DNA from: Planctomycetota bacterium
Lineage (GTDB): Bacteria; Planctomycetota; Phycisphaerae; UBA1845; PWPN01
Direction: 5' to 3'
Assembly: GCA_022711465.1 (NCBI GenBank)
Contig: JAKLEZ010000011.1
Coordinates: forward strand, 126,001 to 190,000
Length of the DNA: 64,000 nt
The translations under genes were made by a program, and so were the position numbers. The notes beneath the pieces were generated by a model, which was not told where the DNA came from, searched no databases, and saw nothing but the letters and a program-made list of their open reading frames with translations. Numbering within the stretch: position 1 is the first letter of the stretch; each line of letters opens with the position of its first letter. This document shows positions 58,326 through 64,000 of the stretch, in pieces.

Positions 58326-59015
58326 ATGGCCGGCCAACTTCGCTTGTCCTCAATTCTCACCTCCCTGTGTCAACAGGCCCATCCACTGGCGGATTCGCCG
58401 CCGGCGCCCCAGCTCGACGCGAACCCGCCTCCGTCTGCTGGCCAGCTCAAGACCCGCTCGAACATGACCCTCGGCGACATCATCGATCGGACCGCCCACG
58501 CCGGCTTCGGCTTCCTGACCGCGTTCCTGGCCCTGGTAGCCATCCCGTTCACCGGCCTATCCCTCCCCTTCGGCCTGGCCATTGCGTTCCTGGGCATCCA
58601 GATGGTGGCCGGCAAGGACCGGCCCTGGCTGCCGCAACGGCTCCGCCGACGGGTGGTCGCTATGTCTACTATCGACTGGATCGGCCGCAAGGTCACCCGC
58701 TGGACCAACGGTCTGGAACGACTCATCCGGCCCCGACTGGTCTGGTTCGCGCGCGGACCTTTCTGGACGCTGGTAGGCGCCGGACTGATCCTGCAGGGCA
58801 TCGGTCTGGCCTTCCCGATACCGATCCCGGCGTCCAACTGGGCGTTCATCGTGCCCATCCTGATCTATGGCATCGGACTACTGGAGGACGACGGGGCTCT
58901 CATCCTGGCCGGGCACATCATCACCGTCGGAATGATCGCCCTCGGCGCCGTGTTCTGGGAATTGGTCCACCGGCACATCGCGGAGGGGCTGACCTGGATT
59001 TCGAGATTCTGGTAG
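58326..59015 (+). CDS. ExoD-like membrane protein
   Basis: 229 residues with the ExoD pattern: TLGDIIDRTAHAGFGFLTAFLALVAIP, GLSLPFGLAIAFLGIQMVAGKDRPWLP, then SNWAFIVPILIYGIGLLEDDGALILAGH, and four or so hydrophobic segments. ExoD proteins are linked to exopolysaccharide production in rhizobia; the mechanism is unclear. The first 45 residues are hydrophilic and poorly conserved, so translation could start at an internal ATG (58464, MTLGDI). Confidence 0.8.
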   Translation: MAGQLRLSSILTSLCQQAHPLADSPPAPQLDANPPPSAGQLKTRSNMTLGDIIDRTAHAGFGFLTAFLALVAIPFTGLSLPFGLAIAFLGIQMVAGKDRPWLPQRLRRRVVAMSTIDWIGRKVTRWTNGLERLIRPRLVWFARGPFWTLVGAGLILQGIGLAFPIPIPASNWAFIVPILIYGIGLLEDDGALILAGHIITVGMIALGAVFWELVHRHIAEGLTWISRFW

Positions 59016-59274
59016 GCCAACCAACGAAATCGAAGACGCCAAGCCGTCAGCTCCATCCCGCCGCACCGACTCGTGCACCCGCCTCCCGAAGGGCTCGTCG
59101 CGGTTCCTTTCTGGCTCCTGACAAGCGAAGTGTGTCATTATCGGACAGCCCATCTTGACGCAAGGCGGCGCCTTTCGCAACCCATTGTCGTGCCTCAGCT
59201 TGGCGGGATTCCGGCGTTCGCAGCCCGGGGCGGCGAGGGTCTTTTTCAACACAAATACTTGCGGATAAATGTTT

Positions 59275-59296
59275 TATAGTCGGTCGAGAGCTCTCG
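59275..59296 (+). promoter_or_regulatory. -10 box with adjoining palindrome
   Basis: TATAGT (59275-59280) in a short AT-rich island, followed by the perfect 12-bp palindrome CGAGAGCTCTCG (59285-59296) covering the expected transcription start. The palindrome is a candidate repressor site. No good -35 was found at normal spacing. Confidence 0.45.
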
Positions 59297-59324
59297 GCGG
59301 AATCGGGCGGAGGACTGCAACCTT

Positions 59325-59425
59325 GCTCGCCGGTCTGTGTCAGAAGGGATGTAGGCTCCGAGAGCGAGCCCGCCTGAGCGACCCGCTGGCCGCAGCGGGG
59401 GCGACCGAGTGGAAGATCGGTGTCG
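59325..59425 (+). promoter_or_regulatory. structured 5' leader of the zinc-ribbon gene
   Basis: Pairings seen: GCTCGC (59325-59330) with GCGAGC (59364-59369); a perfect 7-bp stem CCCGCTG/CAGCGGG with GCCG loop (59382-59399); ACCGA (59404-59408) with TCGGT (59417-59421). It does not match a riboswitch class I recognise. Confidence 0.45.
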
Positions 59426-59459
59426 TGAGCGGGTTGCGAAAGAGGAAGGTAGGATTCTT

Positions 59460-59684
59460 GTGCCTCTGTATATTCAGTGTCCACATTGTGAGCATCCTCG
59501 GGTGATCACAGCCAGCCGGCGCGGAAAGGTGCTGTACTGCAGGCAGTGCGGCGAGGTTTACAAAACGTTCCGGTCAGTTGACGTTGTCCGGCCCGCCCTA
59601 TCGTCGTCCTTCAATGACAGCCGCGTCAGCCGGCTCAGCGGCAGTGACGTCTCCGACGGCAACGCCGTCCTGGTCGAGGTTTGA
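59460..59684 (+). CDS. small zinc-ribbon protein
   Basis: 74 residues starting at a GTG (59460) with AGGAAGGTAGGA just upstream. Two CxxC pairs (C7/C10 in QCPHCEH and C27/C30 in YCRQCGE) separated by 16 residues form a zinc ribbon; the Ser/Val-rich remainder is probably flexible. Similar short ribbons serve as nucleic-acid or protein-contact modules, but no role can be given. Long, paired leader and own promoter. Confidence 0.6.
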   Translation: MPLYIQCPHCEHPRVITASRRGKVLYCRQCGEVYKTFRSVDVVRPALSSSFNDSRVSRLSGSDVSDGNAVLVEV

Positions 59685-59941
59685 GTTTATCCGCCGGGGC
59701 GGTGTGCGCTCCCCGCCACTCCGGCCGCTTTCACCCAGATCCCCTCTAAGAAGAGCAAGGTTCTCATCAAGCCCCGGCCGGCCGATCCCCGCGCCGGGGC
59801 GAACCTGCGCCCTCAGGAGCATTCAGGGACCGCACCGCCCGGTGTCCGGTGCACCGCCTTGCGGACGCCGCGGGCATGATCTAAGATCGCCCGCTCATGC
59901 GTGGCGCCGGGTGGCGCAACGAACCCTGCGGGAGAGGACCA

Positions 59942-60487
59942 ATGGCCGCGCATACCACCACGCCGGGCAGCCTTGAGCTGTGCCGATTCATCCGCGATAT
60001 CGCCGACTTCCCCAAGCCGGGCATTCTGTTCCGCGACATCACGCCCCTCCTCCGTAATCCGGGAGCCTTGTCCCTGGCCGTCGAGTTCATGACCCAGCCG
60101 TTCCGGGACAAGCATGTCGATATCGTGGTCGGGGCGGAGTCGCGGGGGTTCATCTTCGGGACGGCGGTAGCCCGCAACCTGTCGGCCGGATTCGTCCCCA
60201 TCCGCAAGCCGGGCAAGCTGCCTGCGGCCAAGCGGAGCATGAGTTACGACCTGGAGTACGGCCAGGACAAGCTCGAGATTCACGCCGATGCCGTTGAGCC
60301 CGGTCAGCGGGTTCTGCTGATGGACGATCTGCTGGCCACCGGCGGAACCATGAGAGCCTGCTGTGACCTGGTCGAACAACTCGGCGGCGATATCGTCGGT
60401 GTCGCAGTGCTGATCGAGCTGGTGGACCTGGCGGGGCGCAAGAAACTGACCAAGTGGCCCTTGCACTGCGTACTGTCGTACGACTGA
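59942..60487 (+). CDS. apt: adenine phosphoribosyltransferase
   Basis: 181 residues, usual length, recycling adenine to AMP with PRPP. Motifs: IRDIADFPKPGILFRDITPLL, VVGAESRGFIFGTAVA, VPIRKPGKLPA and the PRPP loop VLLMDDLLATGGTM. The ATG at 59942 follows GAGAGGA. An ATG at 59897, 9 nt after a TAAGAT box, is an alternative that would add 15 residues and would be near-leaderless. Confidence 0.96.
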   Translation: MAAHTTTPGSLELCRFIRDIADFPKPGILFRDITPLLRNPGALSLAVEFMTQPFRDKHVDIVVGAESRGFIFGTAVARNLSAGFVPIRKPGKLPAAKRSMSYDLEYGQDKLEIHADAVEPGQRVLLMDDLLATGGTMRACCDLVEQLGGDIVGVAVLIELVDLAGRKKLTKWPLHCVLSYD

Positions 60488-60631
60488 TTTCCGCGTCGCG
60501 GCCCTCAGGGCCGAAGACGACCACCATCCACGGGTTCAGGTTCTGTGGGGAACCGCCGGCTTTCGCATGGCTGTGCACACCGGCAGGCTCCGTGACCCTG
60601 GAGGTTCGGACGGCGATCCTGGTGTCTGGCG

Positions 60632-62245
60632 ATGGATTTCACCCTGTACTGCTCGGTGTTCGTCCTCTGCGTCGGTGGATGCATCGGCAGCTTCCTGAAT
60701 GTGGTCATCTACCGCTGGCCGCGAGGCATCTCCACACGGCATCCGTCCCGGTCATTCTGCCCCAGCTGTGAGCATCCGATTCGCTGGCGGGACAACATCC
60801 CGGTCCTCAGCTACATTCTCCTTCGCAGCCGCTGCCGGCACTGCCATCGCCTGATCTCACTGCAGTATCCGCTGGTCGAGTTGGCCACCGCCCTGGCATT
60901 CCTGATCATCTACGACGCCTTCTTCGTCGCCAGCTTGCGCGAAGGAGTGGGTGAAGTCAGCACCGACTGGCCGTTGCTCGTCACTCACCTGGCCCTCGCC
61001 GCAGGACTCATCGCTCTGTCAGTGATGGACCTTGAGAGCTACATCGTGGATATCAACCTGACCTGGCTGGTCTCGCTCGTCGGCATTCTCGGCCACGCCT
61101 TCTGGACACCTCGAACCAGCCGGCCGTATCCCGGCTCTGCGGACTACGATCTGGGCGGCCAAGGAGGATGGATACGACCGGAAACCAGCCAGGCGGCCAT
61201 GGCCCTCGCCGTCGCGGTCGGACTGGCGATCGGCTGGTTCATCTACCTTCGCGGAAGACACCCGGATGTCGCGGAGGAAGCCGTGGACCCCGCCAACGCG
61301 GAGCCCCCGCCTCCCCCCCGGGACATGCCCCCGGACCTCGCCGCGCCCCCTCTTGCGAAGAGGGAATTGGAGGGAAGCCAGCCTCAAGGCCAGGACACGG
61401 CGCAGTTGCCGGTGCAGGATGTGCCGCCGTGTCCCGCCCAGGGTACGGCGCAGCCTCTCCCCGCGCCCGGCAACTATCCGTGGCTCGGGCTGATTCCGTT
61501 GACCGGCCTCCTGGTAGCCTACGTCATCTTGATGCTCATGGAGCCCTCCACGGCGTTCAAGATCAGGCTGGCCCAGGTGGGCGACTGGCCCTGGATCGGG
61601 CGTCTGCTTCAGCCCATGCTTCAAGCGAGCGCCCTGCATCTGGTCCTCGGGGTCCTGGCGTGCTTTGTCGGCCTGAGCTTGGCGGCCAGCCACCCGCAGC
61701 CAGAGGCCGACTCCGAGATCGTGGACGCCATCTGGGGCGAGGCCCCGAGCGCCCGGGCCATGGCCATCGATGAGCTGCGCCTGCTCGGGCCGGCCATCCT
61801 CCTGGGACTGCTTGCCCTTGCGGCAACCTGGTTCTCCGGTGGTCATGATTCCCAATCCCGAGCTTCCCAGTTGCTCCACTGGCAACCGATCGGGCAGTGG
61901 CAACCGCTGTGGGGCCTGGCGACCGGCCTGGCGGGATGGGTGATCGGCGGGGCGATCGGCTGGCTCTCGCGGATCTTCTTCACCCTGGCTTTCGGCAAGG
62001 AAGCCCTGGGGATGGGCGACGTCCATATCATGGCCGCCGCGGGCGCCGTCGCCGGATGGCCGGTGGTCTTCCTCGGCTTCTTCCTGGCCGCCCCGCTGGC
62101 GTTGCTGGCCCTGGTGGTCATCGCCATCCGCCGTCAGGCCCGGGCCCTGCCGTACGGCCCGTGGCTGGCCTTGGGCTTCTTCATCGCCTTGATCTTCCAG
62201 GACACCATCCTCAAGTACCTGCGAATCCGCTGGCTGTTCGAGTGA
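60632..62245 (+). CDS. prepilin peptidase (A24) with large membrane insertion
   Basis: 537 residues, about twice the usual size. It would cleave and N-methylate type IV pilin-like or type II secretion pseudopilins at the inner membrane. N-terminal GSFLNVVIYRWPRG, the zinc-type pairs CPSC and CRHC around IRWRDNIPVLSYILL, the first catalytic Asp D133 in SVMDLESYIVD and the second D463 in GKEALGMGDVHIMAAAGAVAGW. The two Asp are 330 residues apart instead of about 60-70. The insert has a Pro/Gln-rich stretch (about 210-285) and four or five hydrophobic segments. No pilin or secretion genes are in the window. Confidence 0.88.
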   Translation: MDFTLYCSVFVLCVGGCIGSFLNVVIYRWPRGISTRHPSRSFCPSCEHPIRWRDNIPVLSYILLRSRCRHCHRLISLQYPLVELATALAFLIIYDAFFVASLREGVGEVSTDWPLLVTHLALAAGLIALSVMDLESYIVDINLTWLVSLVGILGHAFWTPRTSRPYPGSADYDLGGQGGWIRPETSQAAMALAVAVGLAIGWFIYLRGRHPDVAEEAVDPANAEPPPPPRDMPPDLAAPPLAKRELEGSQPQGQDTAQLPVQDVPPCPAQGTAQPLPAPGNYPWLGLIPLTGLLVAYVILMLMEPSTAFKIRLAQVGDWPWIGRLLQPMLQASALHLVLGVLACFVGLSLAASHPQPEADSEIVDAIWGEAPSARAMAIDELRLLGPAILLGLLALAATWFSGGHDSQSRASQLLHWQPIGQWQPLWGLATGLAGWVIGGAIGWLSRIFFTLAFGKEALGMGDVHIMAAAGAVAGWPVVFLGFFLAAPLALLALVVIAIRRQARALPYGPWLALGFFIALIFQDTILKYLRIRWLFE

Positions 62246-62254
62246 AGCCGGCCG

Positions 62255-62263
62255 TGCTATTAT
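62255..62263 (+). promoter_or_regulatory. extended -10 box just before the LapA-like gene
   Basis: TGC-TATTAT (62255-62263) ends 7 nt before ATG 62271, placing the transcript start at the codon. It begins only 10 bases after the upstream stop. Confidence 0.45.
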
Positions 62264-62270
62264 GTTCGCC

Positions 62271-62645
62271 ATGAACCTTGCCCTCCAACGTGTCAAGGTC
62301 TACGTCAAGTTCGGCGCGACGGCCATCACCGTCCTGCTGATTGCCCTGGTGGTCTTCAAGAACCTGGGTCTGACGGCCAATGTGTGGTTCTTCCACGAGT
62401 ACAAAGACGTCGGCGTACTGTGGCTCATCCTGATCACCGCAGTGTGCGCGATCATCGGCTGGTGGGGCGTCGGCAAGCTGTACACCGTCTGGCGCGACCT
62501 CAAGGAACTGAAACAGGCCCAGCAGGTCCAACGTCACACCCAAGACCAGCAACGAATGGCTGCCGAGTTGGCCGAACGCGAGAAACGTATCGACGAGAAG
62601 ATCCGCCGCTCCATTTCCGACGACGCACCGAATGAGCAGGCGTGA
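62271..62645 (+). CDS. LapA-like two-helix membrane protein
   Basis: 124 residues: helix 1 (ATAITVLLIALVVFKNLGL), a short loop with WFFHEYKDV, helix 2 (LWLILITAVCAIIGWWGVG) and a charged coiled coil (LKELKQAQQVQRH... to the end). The layout resembles LapA/YciS-type proteins. An ATG three codons earlier (62262) overlaps the -10 box and is less likely. The next gene begins 20 bases on, so the two may form an envelope operon. Confidence 0.7.
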   Translation: MNLALQRVKVYVKFGATAITVLLIALVVFKNLGLTANVWFFHEYKDVGVLWLILITAVCAIIGWWGVGKLYTVWRDLKELKQAQQVQRHTQDQQRMAAELAEREKRIDEKIRRSISDDAPNEQA

Positions 62646-62665
62646 TCAGCCAAAGGAGGATCATC

Positions 62666-63352
62666 ATGTTCCGCACGATGGAGTGCCTGGTGTTGGCCGG
62701 TGCCCTCGGCCTGCTGATCGCGGGCACAGGGTGCAATGACCCGAAGGCGAAGGCCGAGCCGGTCGTTGACCAGCATGCGGCTGCCGCTGCCGAGCGCATC
62801 GCCCAACTGCAGAAAGACCTGGCCGAAGCCCGCAACGGCTGGGCGGCGGACCGCAACAGGCTCAATCAGATGCAGGCCGAGATCGATCGGCTCAACCAGG
62901 AACTGAGCAAGGGGACCAAGGTGGCGGAGGGTTGGACCCCCGTGCCGGGCGGAGCCATGATCTCGATTGAGGGCACGGTCCTGTTCGACTCCGGCAAAGC
63001 GATCCTCAAGCCGGGCGGCAAGACCACGCTCAACGCGGTCGCGGCCACGATCAAGAGCCAGTATCCCGGGGCAGAAATCTATGTCTTCGGCCACACGGAC
63101 AGCGAGCCGATCCGCAAGAGCAGCTGGACCGACAACTACGAGCTGAGTTGCGAGCGATCCCTGAGCGTTGTCCGCTATCTCCGCGCCCAGGGAGACGCGA
63201 ACTACATGGCGGCTTGCGGCTGGGGCGAGCATCGCCCGGTGGCGGCCAACTCCAGCGCCGCCTCCCGCCAACAGAACCGCCGCGTCCAGATCTTCGCCAT
63301 GACCCCGACAACCAAGGGCGAGCCGGCCGTCCGCGGCACCGCGACCCAGTGA
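62666..63352 (+). CDS. OmpA-like lipoprotein
   Basis: 228 residues. ATG 62666 follows AAAGGAGG. Export signal with Cys at 23 (AGTGC), a coiled coil (about 40-90) and an OmpA-type peptidoglycan-binding domain: VLFDSGKAILKPGG, YVFGHTDSEPIRKS, NYELSCERSLSVVRYL, CGWGEHRPVAANSS and QQNRRVQIF. It probably tethers the outer membrane to the cell wall. Confidence 0.9.
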   Translation: MFRTMECLVLAGALGLLIAGTGCNDPKAKAEPVVDQHAAAAAERIAQLQKDLAEARNGWAADRNRLNQMQAEIDRLNQELSKGTKVAEGWTPVPGGAMISIEGTVLFDSGKAILKPGGKTTLNAVAATIKSQYPGAEIYVFGHTDSEPIRKSSWTDNYELSCERSLSVVRYLRAQGDANYMAACGWGEHRPVAANSSAASRQQNRRVQIFAMTPTTKGEPAVRGTATQ

Positions 63353-63487
63353 CTCGCGTCCGCCCGGTGACGATCTCCGGGATCGGTCCGAGATCAGCCC
63401 CGAGGCCGCCGGGGCTGGGGCCACACCCGGTACCGGATCAGGTCAGCGGTGAACCAAGCGACGGACTCGTGACCGGGGAGGAGCAGG

Positions 63488-64000
63488 ATGAACCGCTACC
63501 GCGTCAAACCAGGAGAGCACATCAAATTGAAGGAGTGGGACGCGGGCCAGGCCCACGGCTGTGACGGAGGCAAGGCCGAGGGCCGGCAACGGCTGGCCGA
63601 CCTGGGTACCGAACTGGCCCACCTTCAGGAGTTGCTTTACGCCGAGCACAAGCACAAGGTGCTCATCGTCCTGCAGGCCATGGACACCGGCGGCAAGGAC
63701 GGCACCATCCGCGACGTCTTCCACGGCGTCAACCCACAAGGCGTCAAGGTCGCGAGTTTCAAGGGCCCGACGCCTTTCGAGCTCGACCGCGACTACCTCT
63801 GGCGCGTCCACCTGAAAGTGCCGGCCAAGGGCGAGATGACCATCTTCAACCGCAGCCACTACGAGGACGTGCTCATCGCCCGGGTGCACAAGCTTGTGCC
63901 CAAAGAGGTCTGGTCGCGGCGCTTCGAGCACATCAACGCCTTCGAGCAGATGCTGGCCGACGAGGGCACGGTGATCCGCAAGTTCTACCTGCACATCGAC
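63488..64000 (+). CDS. polyphosphate kinase 2 family (3' partial)
   Basis: The first 171 residues of a PPK2-type kinase; the frame runs off the window. ATG 63488 has GGGGAGGAGC just upstream. Walker A-like VLQAMDTGGKDGTIRDVF (residues 61-78), the PTPFELDRDYLWRVH segment and Walker B-like FNRSHYEDVLIARVH (120-134) are diagnostic. The enzyme moves phosphate between polyphosphate and nucleotides; the class (AMP-, NDP- or NMP-using) cannot be set from the part seen. Confidence 0.93.
   Translation, partial: MNRYRVKPGEHIKLKEWDAGQAHGCDGGKAEGRQRLADLGTELAHLQELLYAEHKHKVLIVLQAMDTGGKDGTIRDVFHGVNPQGVKVASFKGPTPFELDRDYLWRVHLKVPAKGEMTIFNRSHYEDVLIARVHKLVPKEVWSRRFEHINAFEQMLADEGTVIRKFYLHID

Larger units (their letters stand above)
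59016..59459. other. 444-base region: spacer, promoter and structured leader
   Basis: The first 230 bases show nothing recognisable. From about 59241 an AT-rich promoter area and then a strongly paired leader (separate entries) run to the zinc-ribbon gene. Confidence 0.5.

Noticed and set aside
1..64000. CRISPR arrays, rRNA genes, insertion sequences, prophage or replication origin
   Set aside because: Looked for regularly spaced repeats, transposase or integrase motifs, rRNA words and DnaA-box clusters; none was recognised.

Overview
The window is 64 kb of GC-rich, gene-dense bacterial DNA. It looks like a heterotrophic planctomycete, probably close to Phycisphaerae. The pointers are secreted proteins ending in dockerin-like 'GDxDxDGDVDxxDF' tails, 'CxxNGxPDxC' repeats, a PEP-CTERM protein, sulfatase and DUF4091-type secreted enzymes, CotH/lamin-tail proteins and small membrane proteins with 'CGYNLTG...CPECG' zinc ribbons. 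This taxonomic call is an inference from gene content, not a marker-gene result.

Layout. 1-8.5 kb: the 3' part of a very large secreted reprolysin-like protease with two beta-helix domains, a GH78 alpha-L-rhamnosidase, and two small coupled membrane proteins. 8.6-13.1 kb: alaS (-), folP (+) and a VapB/VapC-like toxin-antitoxin pair with a palindromic operator. 13.1-20.6 kb: secreted carbohydrate-active genes (heparinase-like lyase, Dabb lipoprotein, orphan dockerin fragment, six-hairpin glycosidase-like protein, sulfatase). 20.8-28.4 kb: tRNA-Val(CAC), a small secreted peptide, coaD, cimA with a terminator-like leader, a PiT phosphate transporter, a PEP-CTERM protein with a coupled partner, and purD. 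28.8-37.5 kb: a class V aminotransferase, then a hybrid histidine kinase divergent from a solute-binding protein and TonB-dependent receptor, then a DUF4091 protein. 37.7-46.1 kb: two sugar-type ABC permeases and two lipoprotein solute-binding proteins with no ATPase, a degraded GH32-like gene between them, a MarR regulator and a tandem esterase. 46.2-52.1 kb: a CotH/lamin-tail protein and a protein of five repeats with a dockerin-like tail. 52.3-64 kb: a catalytically degenerate M16 homologue coupled to a phosphomannomutase with an extra Cys motif, a TolC-like efflux protein, radical SAM, ExoD-like, a small zinc ribbon, apt, a greatly enlarged prepilin peptidase, a LapA-like protein, an OmpA-like lipoprotein and the start of a PPK2 kinase.

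How it fits together. Much of the window serves polysaccharide scavenging: secreted hydrolases, a sulfatase, esterases and uptake components, interleaved with single housekeeping genes. The observations I rate highest are the incomplete duplicated ABC system with a GH32 scar, a permease with a soluble domain inserted after its first helix, the enlarged prepilin peptidase, the inactive M16 homologue, several promoters whose -10 box lies only 6-8 nt before the ATG (leaderless mRNAs), the terminator-like hairpin directly before cimA, and a dispersed repeat family seen at three sites. I found no CRISPR array, rRNA, transposase, prophage or replication origin.
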